Shown here: piece by piece, positions 21,063-31,208 of the stretch
Position numbering within the stretch: the first letter of the stretch is position 1
How the letters are laid out: each line of letters begins with the position of its first letter
Source: Diplolepis rosae
Lineage: Eukaryota > Arthropoda > Insecta > Hymenoptera > Diplolepididae
Reading direction: 5' to 3'
DNA length: 64,000 nt
NCBI GenBank assembly: GCA_030998225.1
Contig: JAPYXD010000466.1
Location: forward strand, 6,675,001-6,739,000
Notes under the pieces: model-generated
Databases searched by the model: none
What the model was told of the DNA's origin: nothing
What the model saw: the letters and a program-made list of their open reading frames with translations, nothing else
Translations under genes and position numbers: made by a program

Positions 21063-24000
21063 TTATTCTTGACTTGCGTCCACATTTTCCGTTTGAAGTC
21101 CTTTGAAGGTACCGACGGGAATATATGTAACAAGAGTGTATAATTTGTTTACCGAATCTTCGTCGTCATTCCTTCTTCTGCTAAGCCGCACGCGGACACG
21201 GAAAGGTACGTTTCTGTAAATAATGAAAAAGCCAAAATATTAGTAAAACTTCAATCAAGAATCTCAATCAAATTGTTAACAAGTTGCATTATAAAATATA
21301 TAATAATAAAAAATTTTCAAAACCTGAAACTAACTAAATTTTTAACTTGTTTTAGCAGGATTTTTTCTTAAAAATATGTAATCTGTGGCACGTTTTCAAA
21401 GTTGGAGTGTACTAGTACTTTAAATTTTGAAAAAATTGTAGAATGTTTTGATTTTCTAATTTTTCAATTAGAAACCAGGCATCCCAAAACGAGTTTTTTT
21501 TGTAGATTAATGGTTCTTCCTTACAGAGGAAACAAAAAGGAAACAATATTCAATAAATGTCCCTTATGTCCCTTTAAGGGCATGTGATATTAAAAAAGTT
21601 CAAACTTTTAATTGATTTCAAGTTTATCCCCAAAATAGAAAAAAAGTATTTCAAATATTTACAAATGGCAGAGAAGATAACAATTAACGTAGATAAAATA
21701 TTAGAAAATGCAAAAAGTTCAGTTTTAGTTAGATCTTTTGCAAAAAAATTTCATAATTTTAATCATTTTGAACGTAAACATATAGAAACTAAATCTAATT
21801 TTTCACAGAAAATTGCTAATTTCCTATATATTACATGGCTTTAACCCTTCATCTCTCGTATACTGAGATTTTGAACGAGGCAGTTTTGTTTTTACACAAC
21901 ATGATGACCATGAGTACCATAGCTTGCAGAATAGGCTATGAGCGCGATAAAGACAAACTTATGCAAAATCAAATTGCTCTCATACTCGCACTCAATGCCC
22001 TATTCTGCAGTCCAATCGTGACAACAATAGTTTTCACATTGTAAACTTGATAGAGATGTAAGGGCATGTGATACTCAAGAAATTAGCAAATTTTATTGAT
22101 TTTAGGTTTCTACAAGTTTGTATCCAAAGGACATAAAATTTTGTTTTTGAAAATTAGGAAATGGCTGAGAAGATAAAAACGGACGTTGATACTTTTTTTG
22201 GTTTGGAAAATAAAAAAAAAGTAAAATTTTAGCAATATTGTTGGACTCGTTGCGAAAAGTTTTATCTCATCGTGTTAGTGAAAATTAAAAATTATAATTA
22301 CTTTTTTATAATAATTAAATGCAATACGGGCGTAAGTTATTGAAAAATGACGACATACTAAGTAAGGAGGGCGTATAATGATCTCAAAAGAGCGTGCCTT
22401 ACCAAATTTATACACTGAGAAAAAGTTGGGATAGTTACGATACCGACCACAGTACAGCAACGGCGCTATCGATTTGAGATCGCTACCGCATGAGTATGGT
22501 ACGGCATAGCTCCCATTTGGGAACGCAGCCTTCCCAAATATTGGGATCTCTTTGCTTGCAGACTGCAGCCTTCTACTTTTGGCACTGCAGCGCTCCCAAA
22601 ACCGCGTTCGATATTGGGAGTTTAAAATTAGCATGCGACACCACCGGCCGCAACATAAACCAATAATAATGTCCGACAGTGGTATACATTCATTAACGTT
22701 GACATATGGAAATTTAATATTATTCTGCCAATAAAGTTAATAAAAGTGTGTTTAAAAGAACATATATCTTGTGGCTTATCTATCTTAATTCATTCCTCTT
22801 GAGTTTTCAAAATGGAATTTTCACCTCAACAGCGAAAATCGGAGTGCAGAACAAAATGTTGTGTAAAAGGTTGTGACTCGAGAATGAACAAAAATAAGAA
22901 CTTAAGTTTCCATGAAGTGCCAGAGAGTGGAATTAATATTGAAATCAAAAATTTGTTCGGAAGCCTTGAAATTGTCGACAAAAGAGCAGAGTGGCTTAGA
23001 AGATTAAAAATAAAAGATCAGAGCAAGCAAGTGGTAATTTGCTCAAAGCACTGCGGTCCAGATAATTATTGTTCAAATCGTTGATTTTTAGTGTGCCAGT
23101 AATTGTGTGTGGTCCTGACGTTAATGCACTTGTTTGAAGACATAATGCGAACAACTCAATGCTTTCATTGCTTCTGCTAGTCACGCCACTCATTATAATT
23201 ATGTCAGAATTCACCACTTTCTGACCTTCTATTAGGTTTCTTGAGGACGGTATGGCATTCGCAAATTCACACAGTGTATGTAGCTGCAGAGTTAACATTT
23301 TTTAAAAACTTAACCATTTTCATTATATGTTTTTTGTGAACTTATCCATATGCAGCTGTAGAAAAATGTATACCACTGCCGGCCATATTTGTTTCGCGAC
23401 ACGCGCGCCTCTTTGGCCACGGTGGTAGTTTTCATTGCCAATATGCCTCGCGTTTTGTATTGCAGCTGTACACACGGGTACGCTTACTGCACCAACCTTC
23501 TCTCAGTGTACTCGCCGACTCACGCTCTTTCCAAGGACTTATCTTTTTTTTCTATAAGAGTTATGTTAGACGTAAACTTGCAACCGAAGATGCTAAGCGA
23601 ACAATGGACATATCTTGTTCTTATATCAATAAACAGAAATGATGGAACCAATTACAAATGATTTCTAACTTTTTGGAAAATTTACAGTCGCGGCACGAAA
23701 AAAAATCATTTTCTTTGAATATCTGTTCAAAATGTAATAAAGTTAAGGATATTTTTTTCCTTTACAAATATTTAATTTTAAATTAGTTTATTTAACGAGA
23801 AAATTGTTCTGGAGATACTCGATAACTCTCGATAGAATTATCAGATTGAATTGAGCTTGGACACACTTTATCGGAACCGAAAAAGTAAGGAAAAGTTCGT
23901 TAACCAGCCATATCCAACCAAAATTCAGGAAACTAGACCATTTTTTGTGTTTTTGAAAAAATCCTAATACTAGTTTTTGATAGTGCTCATAAATCTCTAC

Positions 24001-25393
24001 AAATTATCTTCATAACATTCTTTAATTAAACCAAAATTAGAAATGTTACAGCATGTTACAACTTGAAAAAGTCAATATCAAATTCCATTTTCCAGTTAAA
24101 TTATATGAGATATGAAAAAAAGTTATGATACAAAATTATTTTCTACATTAAGATCTACAAATTTGAATTGCAACATTTTTTCATAAGATGTATATTTTTC
24201 TTTCTAATTTAAAAAAATACTATTCAAAATTCAATTTTTTTTAACAATAATATGTGAAATACGAAAAAAACGTAAGAATACAAAGTTGTTCGTATCAAAA
24301 AGATCTACAATTTTTGTCTCACACAGTTTCTGATAAAACATATATATTTTTAAATGAGGTCTACAAATACTCATCAAGACACTTCTCAACAGAATGTATA
24401 TTTTATGTTTTGATTAAAAGAAACACTATTGAAAAAATTTTATTTTTTAACCTAAATATGTAGTATGTGTATTAAAAAGTTACTGAAATGTATACAGAAA
24501 ATCGAGCGCGAAGCGCGAGTGTCATGATGAAAATGTGCCTTAAGTGAATTGAATTTCCTGTTTCACTTAAACTCAAAAACAAATTTAGTGACTTTGAGGA
24601 AATGTGTAATTCACATCATCTATAATATTATGAAATTGATTTGAGCTTCAGTATCAAACTATAAGAAATAAACTTAAATGTATGCGAGGAGCATAAGACC
24701 GAGTTCTAAGCGCGAGGTCCAAAAATAACGAAGCGCGACGATTAAATCGCGCGCCCTAGGCGTACTCAAACTTGAGAGCTGCCCGCGAAGTGGGCAGATT
24801 TTTTTAGATCCAGTAACTCTAGTTTAAATTTACTAGTGTATACTTTGCTTCAAAGTGCAACGGGGAAAATAATCTACAAAAACACGATTTTGGGACTTTT
24901 AAAACAGATCTTCAGAACTCTTCTTGGTAAATTCCATACTTTTCTTTACCATGTTTACCCTGCTACAGCCATTGTTAAGGATGGAAATAATTTTAACACT
25001 TAATATTCACAGTTAAATGTAAAAATAGAAATAAAAAGTTTTATCACTCATTGTACATTATAACAAAGCTTAATCTTTGGGTTTCAAAGATTTTTTTTTT
25101 TTTTTACATAAAAGCTATATTCTTGAAGTTTTCACTTCAAACTTTCATTACAATTGAAGAAAATTATCATACCTAATTCCCTTGGACCAGAGTTGCTTGT
25201 TCAAGCGAGTGTCAATTCGCACATCGGGAGTTCCCATTTGTTTTTCGGCGAATTTCCTGATTTCTTTGATGGCTCTTGGGGCTCGGTATTTAAAACCAAC
25301 GCCATGCAAACGTTTGTGAAGGTTCACCGTGTACTCACGAGTCACAACCTCGTTCATGGCGCTTTTGCCTTTTTTCTCTCCAGCTTTCACCAT
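21063..25393 (-). CDS. RpL31: 60S ribosomal protein L31 (eL31), two coding exons
   Basis: Coding exons on the minus strand: 25393-25173 (start codon, donor AG|GTATGA) and 21213-21063 (acceptor TTTACAG|A, stop TAA). Joined phase 2 they give 123 residues: N-terminus [20 protein letters not shown], central [19 protein letters not shown] and C-terminus [12 protein letters not shown]. This is colinear over its full length with the eL31 family (usual length about 124). It is a structural protein of the large ribosomal subunit near the exit tunnel. The start is fixed by the conserved N-terminus; an acceptor (TTTTTTATAAAG) lies just upstream at 25399, showing a 5' UTR intron. The coding intron (about 4 kb) holds a THAP remnant, palindromic MITEs and an inverted copy of the 12 kb repeat, unusually long for a ribosomal protein gene. 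Confidence 0.95.
21575..21760 (+). mobile_element. MITE family A, diverged partial copy
   Basis: Begins AAGGGCATGTGATATT and continues with the same order of motifs as the left half of the copy at 1.9 kb (GGCAGAGAAGATAA.AATTAACGTAGATAAA). The right half is missing or too diverged. It lies in the RpL31 intron. Confidence 0.5.
22060..22235 (+). mobile_element. MITE family A, left half
   Basis: Starts AAGGGCATGTGATACTCAAG and includes GATTTTAGGTTTCTACAAG, ACATAAAATTTTGTTT and AAAACGGACGTTGAT, matching the left arm of the 27.5 kb copy closely. The inverted right arm is absent. Confidence 0.65.
22236..22811. other. RpL31 intron, no gene seen
   Basis: A GC-richer patch (22430-22650) has several CTCCCA/TGGGAG motifs (GCTCCCATTTGGGA, GCTCCCAAAACC, ATATTGGGAG), perhaps the remains of a TIR element leading to the THAP fragment. 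No boundary could be fixed. Confidence 0.4.
22812..23083 (+). pseudogene. THAP-type zinc finger fragment (P-element-like)
   Basis: The frame from [10 protein letters not shown] encodes one THAP domain: C-x3-C in [10 protein letters not shown], the LSFHEVPE motif, the tryptophan in AEWLRRLKI, and the closing C-x2-H in VVICSKH followed by GPDNY. THAP domains are C2CH DNA-binding modules of P-element transposases and of host THAP proteins. The frame stops right after the domain at CSNR, and the next 220 bases hold an oppositely oriented open frame, so the copy is rearranged. A P-like transposon remnant is the likely source; a first exon of a host THAP gene nested in the RpL31 intron is possible but less likely. 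Confidence 0.7.
23070..23298 (-). pseudogene. Unrecognised open fragment abutting the THAP domain in inverted orientation
   Basis: The minus strand is open and reads [20 protein letters not shown], then [20 protein letters not shown] and [17 protein letters not shown]. The composition looks protein-coding and unlike the AT-rich surroundings. It begins where the THAP frame ends but on the other strand. It may be the C-terminal end of the same P-like transposase, inverted; I cannot confirm this by eye. Confidence 0.4.
23905..24725 (-). repeat. Unclassified interspersed repeat, copy 2 (inverted relative to 12 kb)
   Basis: Reverse complement of the 12010-12855 repeat: CCAACCAAAATTCAGGAAAC at the left, GAGCGCGAAGCGCGAGTGTC in the middle and GTATGCGAGGAGCATAAGAC at the right. 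About 100 bases are missing relative to copy 1 between AACATATATATTTTT and AAATGAGGTCTAC. It lies within the RpL31 intron. Confidence 0.75.
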
Positions 25394-25571
25394 TTTGCCT
25401 TTATAAAAAAATTTTATTTTATTTAAATAGCTGATCGTTTGTAAACATTATATTTTATAGTAACAAAATTATGATTTTCAACTAAAATCGAATTCAAAGT
25501 AACAAATGGACTATTTACATTCATTGTGTAACTAGTGATAGGTAGTTAACGTCATATCCAAGTCATAAACA

Positions 25572-26503
25572 CAGGGTGCACAGCGCAAAATGAGCTCAAA
25601 AAAGAGGAAATAGGGTGACTTTTTCACGAAAAAGGGGGAAAGATTAAACATTAATTTTTACATGTAGAAAAGAAGAAAAAAATGTTTTAAAAGGAAATGT
25701 TATATTTTTATTAGCCGAAAGCGTCTTTTACTCCACAGAAAGATTTTAAATTCTTAAATTTAAATTTGAATTTAATTTGCATTTATTTGCGATATGAGAG
25801 TTTGAAATTGTCTACGAGGATACCTGTCGGCAACGTATCCTATCTGATACGCGACTAGTGATTCTCCGATAATGTAGGCAGTGGCAGAAATTCCGAAATT
25901 CCGAACTCAACTAATTAATTTTAAATCTCTATATAGATATAATGTTCTATTCAGTCGATTTTCTAAATCTAAACGAAGCATATTAATTATTGTTTTGTTC
26001 ACAACGTAGACTAAAGGAGCAGAAAATTCTTAAAATAGAGATTTAACTCCTACACGTTTCTTTTAATTCAGTCTACGATTCTTATAAGTCTATGTGAAAT
26101 ATAGATTTATAAAAACATTTTTTGGTTCACAACTAGGAGAAATATAAACATCTTGAACTTTTAAAGCAACTTATATGTATTTGAGAATACAAGCGAAGTA
26201 CGTTAAAGTTTTTTTGGACCACAATGTTGAGAAACAGAAATATCTTTTGAAAACTGATTTATACATCTAGCAAAAATAGATAAAACATTTTTTTATTCTC
26301 GCCGTAAACGAATATATTTATTTGTATTATCTAAACTGAGTTTATGGCACTCGCATGCGAAGAGAATTTTTCCGCGTAATTCAAATATTGTATTTTTAAT
26401 GAAAAAAGGGGGAAAGGGGGAAGATTTTTCAGATTAGGGGTAAAAAGGAGAATTTCTCAAAAAAAGGGGAAACGCAAAAAAAAAGGGGAAGATTATGCAC
26501 CCT
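25572..26503. mobile_element. hAT-like non-autonomous element with CAGGGTGCA ends
   Basis: CAGGGTGCACAGCGC at the left is inverted as GATTATGCACCCTG at the right; nine bases match perfectly. Both ends continue into G-rich AAAGGGGGAAAG subterminal runs. CAGGG-type termini are typical of hAT elements, but no clean 8-bp target duplication is visible. A SINE fragment is nested inside. It lies in the RpL31 5' UTR intron. Confidence 0.55.
25713..25885 (+). mobile_element. SINE body copy nested in the hAT-like element
   Basis: GCCGAAAGCGTCTTTTACTC, CCACAGAAAGATTTTAAATT and GAGTTTGAAATTGTCTACGA match the SINE body at 4.4 and 27.2 kb, with the tail CAACGTATCCTATCTGATAC shared with 9.7 kb. The tRNA head is lost. 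Confidence 0.65.
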
Positions 26504-27179
26504 GCAAACATTTAAAACAAAAAAGAAATTTCACATTCATTAGTTTTCTGAAAGTACATATGTTAAACATTAATATTATGCAGGTACATTTTTCTCGATC
26601 ATATTTAGTTGGACAATTTTCTACTGTTTTTAAATTCTCATCAAACATTGAAAGGTAGATGAACCAATGATAGTCATTTTATTTTCTGAATTTGATGAAA
26701 AATCGAATAACGACAAATAAAGCATTTTACAAGAACCATATAATATGTATTTAGCAACATGGATTAACAAAACAGCCGAAATTAATTAGATGTGTTTGCT
26801 TTTGAAAAATATAAATAATTTAATCAAATTACATTTGTTTTAGTTGAAAGTTATCACAAAATAGTTACATTACTCTTAAAACCAAAAAGAAAAAAATTAA
26901 TTTCGAATTTTTTTATGACAAAACATGACTTATTAACAGTTGAATTCCATTCATAATTTGTTTATTTTATCAATTTTAATATCAAAAATTCAATATTGAC
27001 AAGAAATTGTTTTAAAACACCTGTCAGATTCCTGACAATTTCTCGAAAGTTTCATCTGCTACGACTAATCAGATTGAAATTTAAGACAAAGAAACTCGAT
27101 ACTAAATATTAATTCAAAAATTTTTCAAAATTTCCTAAATAAATAATTACTACTTAAAGAATTTGAAATCTTTCTCAGG
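26504..27179. other. RpL31 5' UTR intron, no feature seen
   Basis: AT-rich with long A/T runs. No open frame or inverted repeat supported. Confidence 0.45.
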
Positions 27180-27362
27180 AAAAAGAGACGGTTTCGAGTG
27201 TGCCAGAATTCAAACCCGGATCTTCCGATTAGGGCTCGAATCCCGGCACAGTCGAAAGCGTCTCTTTTTCCACAGGAAGATTTCAAATTCGAAAAATTGA
27301 AATTGAAGTTGCATTATTGCGATATAAATTTTAATTTATCTACGAGGAAACCTGTCGGCATC
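27180..27362 (+). mobile_element. SINE copy with a short head-to-head duplication
   Basis: Contains a box-B-like GGGCTCGAATCCCGGCACAG followed by TCGAAAGCGTCTCTTTTTCC, CACAGGAAGATTTC and the family body ending TCTACGAGGAAACCTGTCGGC. Immediately before the head, an inverted copy of the box-B region (GTGCCAGAATTCAAACCCGGA) makes a palindrome around 27225, so the tRNA half was duplicated in inverse. Confidence 0.6.
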
Positions 27363-27502
27363 ATATAATAGCAGACATGTTATCAAACATGTCACTTTAA
27401 AATCAAAACATCAAATTTGACAACATCAAAATAGTTAAATTTCTCTATATAGATTTTCACATAATTAAATCACGAAAGATCTGAATTAAAAATCATCTTA
27501 AG

Positions 27503-27772
27503 GGTATGTGATACTTGGGAAATTAGCAAATTTTATTGATTTTAGGTTTCTATATGTTTGTGGCTAAAGTACATAAAATTTTCTTTTCAAAATTTGGGAA
27601 ATGGTTGAGATCATAAAAACGGACATAGATAAGCTACTTTTGGTTTTTATTTTCTCTGCCACTTTACAAATTTTAGGAACCAAAGTTCATGTATTTTGGA
27701 CACAAACATGTAGAAACTGGACCAAATTGTTTACATGAACTTGCCACTTTCCTTAAGTACCACATGCCTTTA
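27503..27772. mobile_element. MITE family A copy
   Basis: Left end AAGGGTATGTGATACTTGGG, right end AAGTACCACATGCCTTTAAG, with the same inner motifs (GATTTTAGGTTTCTATATG; AAAACGGACATAGATAAGCT) as the other copies. The centre is shortened relative to the 1.9 kb copy. Confidence 0.7.
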
Positions 27773-27956
27773 AGGACATGTCACTTTTCGTTCTTCCCTT
27801 TCATAAATTAATAACTCAAATGGGTTTTCCATTGCATATAAACATAAAATAAAGATCAATGTACGTTTATATGCTATTGAAAATCCATTCGAGTTATTAC
27901 TTCAAGAATGGGAAGGACGAACAGAATTGGATAGTCACGTTAATGACATGCCCCTA
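27772..27956. mobile_element. MITE family B, copy 1
   Basis: Palindromic element with ends AAGGACATGTCACTTTTCG and CACGTTAATGACATGCCCC and an inner inverted pair AACTCAAATGGGTTTTCCAT / AAAATCCATTCGAGTTATT. It begins exactly where the family A copy ends. Confidence 0.7.
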
Positions 27957-28360
27957 AAGACTGCAACAAAATGATTTTTATCTCATTGAAATAAATTCAC
28001 TTTAATACTGAGAGGTTAGAATAAAACACTGTCAACAAGCACGTAACCTCAAACTTGAGGGAAAAAGTTCAAGTCATATTGTTCATTTAAATTGTACATT
28101 TTTAGAAAATTTGTATGCAAGTACATAGAAAAAAAACCACATTAGACCTTAAAAATTTTAAAACAATATTTTGAAAACTCAAATTATAGGTTAGGAACAC
28201 GACATGTCTTAACTTCACACGCCCGTTGTATTTCGAAAAAATATTTGTTACCACACAATAAACGAGTATTCGGTAATCTATAGGCGTATGAAATTATAAA
28301 ATAGACACAAAACTGAACACGATCTCGACAGATTTGTATGCAATATTAAACATTTATTAC
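27957..28360. other. RpL31 5' UTR intron, proximal part
   Basis: No gene or repeat recognised. The left side of the proposed donor for the 5' exon lies at 28360. Confidence 0.4.
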
Positions 28361-28390
28361 CTCTCCGACAAAGGAATTTTCACAAAAGAG
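28361..28390 (-). promoter_or_regulatory. Probable TOP-type transcription start and 5' UTR exon of RpL31
   Basis: On the minus strand the segment starts CTCTTTTGTG, a C followed by a pyrimidine run as in 5'-TOP mRNAs of ribosomal proteins, and ends TCGGAGAG|GTAATAAATG, a good donor. An acceptor sits at 25399, just before the RpL31 start codon. Joining them gives a 35-base leader, a normal length. The splice and start are inference; no other TOP-plus-donor pair was found in the upstream region I read. Confidence 0.45.
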
Positions 28391-28643
28391 ATGGACAGCG
28401 CCGTCGTTCTAAAAAGCACAAATGTTTAACAGTACTTAAGGCTGGCTCACATGTAGAACAGATAGGCTACCCTGGGTACCAGCCCTATCCGACGTAGAGT
28501 TCTGAGTCGGTTATATTACTTTGAGAACGCTACAGAAAATAAGAATATTACCAAGAATATAACCAACGGATAAACTCTTTTAGAATTTATGAGAATTTTG
28601 TTATTTTGGCTTTTTAAAGGTGTTAAACAATGGAAATGAATTA

Positions 28644-29152
28644 ATTGAGATAACCAAGTTGACGTCACAGGCCATGTGGTAGGGATAGACTGTAGGTAAG
28701 GTTGGTCTTGGACGGAAGAAATGCATGGGAATCGTTGGGAAATTGATGAAACAAAATTTTCCAGCGTAAAAGTAAGTCATAAATTTATTAATAATTATAT
28801 TTTTCAAGTGCAAAATTCATTTCCGCCTATTTTGAGTACCTACTTGTCGCTTGTAATTCTTTTAATTTTTAATGTAAAATAAAATGTCATAAATTTGTAG
28901 GTTATGATAACCGTTTGTTTTGAAGGATTTGAAGAATGTGTTGAAAACGAGAACATGCTTATTGATACATTCTTCAAATCTTTCAAAACAAACGGTCATC
29001 ATAACCTACAAATTTATGACTTACTTTTACGCTGGAAAATTTTGTTTCATCAATCTCCCAATGATTCCCATGTATTTCTTTCGTCCAAGACCAACCTTAC
29101 CTACAGTCTATCCCTACCAGATGGCCTGTGACGTCAACTTTGTTATCTCAAT
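28644..29152. repeat. Inverted duplication with 143-bp arms
   Basis: The arm 28644-28786 is matched, inverted, by 29010-29152 with only about ten differences (both contain GACGTCACAGGCCAT.TGGTAG and CAAAATTTTCCAGCGTAAAA). The spacer contains a second hairpin, 28893-28944 against 28969-29016 (TAGGTTATGATAACCGTTTG and its inverse), whose end repeats the arm edge AAATTTATGAC. Both arms are open in more than one frame, but I recognise no protein. The termini do not look like a known transposon. Confidence 0.7.
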
Positions 29153-29159
29153 ACTGCAA

Positions 29160-29835
29160 TATGAAATCATCTCTTAAACTTTGTATATGCATTTTATTTG
29201 TGCGAAAGAAAGTGATAAACTAACACTAAAAGGGTATAGCCTTAAAGGTTATGTTTCAGATATTTAGTATAAAATATCATTACGGAAATTATTGTATGGA
29301 AATCTTACATTTTTGCATTTAAATTGGAATTACTTCACATCAGTGGGAGTTAATAAATGAATTTATTTTTTAAATTATAATTATAATTTGTTAAATAAAT
29401 AAAATTCCCTGAATTTGTTAAGTTTCACTTGACTTTCCCTGCCTAATTATAAATTCCGTGACCTGCAGCGACCCCAGAAAATGTAAGAAAAAATAAAAAC
29501 TGTTATTTTCCTTAAAAATTGGAATTTTGATAAATTAATATATGTTTTAATATAATTATGATGTGTATATTATATACATTTTATTGTATAATAAAGGATT
29601 TTCTATATATTTTATAATTATATAGAGAATATAAATTCAAGTATAATATTAATTTAAGATTTTTAGTATTCAGTGTATTAAATTTAAAACGAACATAACC
29701 TCAAATTTCAACAATATATAATTTTAATATATTAAGAGTAAACTTGTTCTTAGGTTCTTCTTTATAAAAATATATTTATATAAGTGAGCGCCTCTTATTT
29801 AACGGTAAAGGTACACAAAATATTGCTAATTAATA
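29160..29835. other. Intergenic AT-rich stretch
   Basis: Very AT-rich (ATATAATTATATAGAG and similar). No gene, and no inverted repeat of note. Confidence 0.5.
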
Positions 29836-29976
29836 CCCCTGTCTGCCTGACCGTTGCGGAGGGAAAATACATAAGAGTAAAGGAGACAGACAGTATACAA
29901 TTGGACAAAAAGAAAACGTCTGTCTGTTTTTCTCTTATGTACTTTCTGTCCGCACCGGTAAGGCTGACAGAGGTAT
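29836..29976. mobile_element. Palindromic MITE with ACC.CTGTC.GCCT ends
   Basis: The left half, ACCCCTGTCTGCCTGACCG..., and the inverted right half, ACCTCTGTCAGCCTTACCG..., match for about 45 bases up to TACATAAGAG. The loop contains AGACAGACAG and its complement CTGTCTGTTT. About 140 bp, non-coding. Confidence 0.65.
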
Positions 29977-31208
29977 AAATGCACCATAAGAAGCCTAATC
30001 CGACGACGGCCTTTTTCACCATTGAACCCGTCGTCCGTTAATGATGTCATTTTCAATTGCTTGGAACTAATCCGCTAGTGGCGCCACCTCCGTCCTCTTC
30101 GATTAAAGTATTATTTTATCAGGAGAAAATTTATAAACAATTAAAGTTTTATGATTTTTGAAGAACTAAGATTATCAATTTTATTAAAATGACATTTTTA
30201 AATACTAATCAGAACTGGAAATATGAAATAGTTACAACACTAAAAAATTAATCGCAAAAGTACAAGAACCAAATTGTCTTGCATATATTCTACATAATCA
30301 TTTATTTAATACACTACATATTTTAAATTTCAACTAGCACCGATAAATCCTGTAACAAAAATGAAGTAATAACTTAAATTCTATACAATTTATATAAACC
30401 TTACACGATTTAATTCTCAATTATAAAATAATAAGAAATGTGCGAAATTAAATCGTGAAGGGTTTATAAAAATTGTTTAAAATTTTAGTGATTACTTCGT
30501 GTTCAATTTTGCAAGGTAAGATTTATTATTGTCAGTTTAAATAGAAAATATTTCATTTATTAAGTAAATACGATTATTTACAGTTCACAATAAAGAATTT
30601 TAATAATATATATATGAAAAAAATAATCCAGGATCCAGGATGTGGATGGGAAATTCCACCCATTAATTGAATTTTCCATCCAAAGCCGGAATTTTCGTTC
30701 CACGTTACGTATAATTACGGCTGAAATTTTTTACAGTGTATGTCAGTACGAATTTGCGGGTTTGTTGATTAAACAAGGATAGAAAGATCCCATATGCAGC
30801 TTTCTCTTTCTACTCCGCTATCACATTCACCAACGGGCCACCTCCTTTACTTCCGCGATGTACTCTAATATGTCTATGGTATTATAAGAATGCAATCACC
30901 TTCTCACTCTAACTCATCACGATACATTTTATTTCGAAAATATCTAGAAAGAGATAAAATTATATTATTGCAGAGTGAGAAAGTGGACATTTCTGCCCTT
31001 TTCTTCTTTCTGCCACGATACCGACGATAATATCTTTGACGATATCCACTACGGACGCACGGACCACGGTCCCACGCTACATAGGTTATTTTTTTATGTC
31101 TTTTAGAACGCAACGTTCCATCCTGAAAATGGAGTCTGTTAACCTGTAATGTTTTGTACGGTTAATTGCGCGAAAAGAACAATTATTGTTTTTCGTGATA
31201 TTTATTGA
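29977..31208. promoter_or_regulatory. THOC2 upstream region
   Basis: Intergenic, no clear core-promoter motif. A GC-richer patch at 30980-31080 encodes nothing recognisable on either strand. The THOC2 start codon is preceded in frame by TGA at 31206-31208, so translation cannot begin further upstream in this exon. Confidence 0.3.

Noticed and set aside
20919..21143. Plus-strand 74-codon frame
   Set aside because: Antisense shadow of RpL31 coding exon 2.
25154..25426. Plus-strand 90-codon frame
   Set aside because: Antisense shadow of the first RpL31 coding exon.
25560..26515. Clear 8-bp target duplication for the CAGGGTGCA element
   Set aside because: Flanks CATAAACA and CAAACATT do not match; hAT assignment rests on the ends only.
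28601..29177. Opposed frames sharing FFRPRPTLPTVYPY as duplicated genes
   Set aside because: They are the same inverted-repeat sequence read from both arms; other frames are open too and no start, splice or family signal supports coding.
29784..30056. Overlapping frames near 29.8 kb
   Set aside because: Produced by a palindromic MITE.
30904..31113. Arg/Lys-rich minus-strand frame upstream of THOC2
   Set aside because: Looks like a small basic ribosomal protein at first sight, but no family match and no splice context; left as upstream region.
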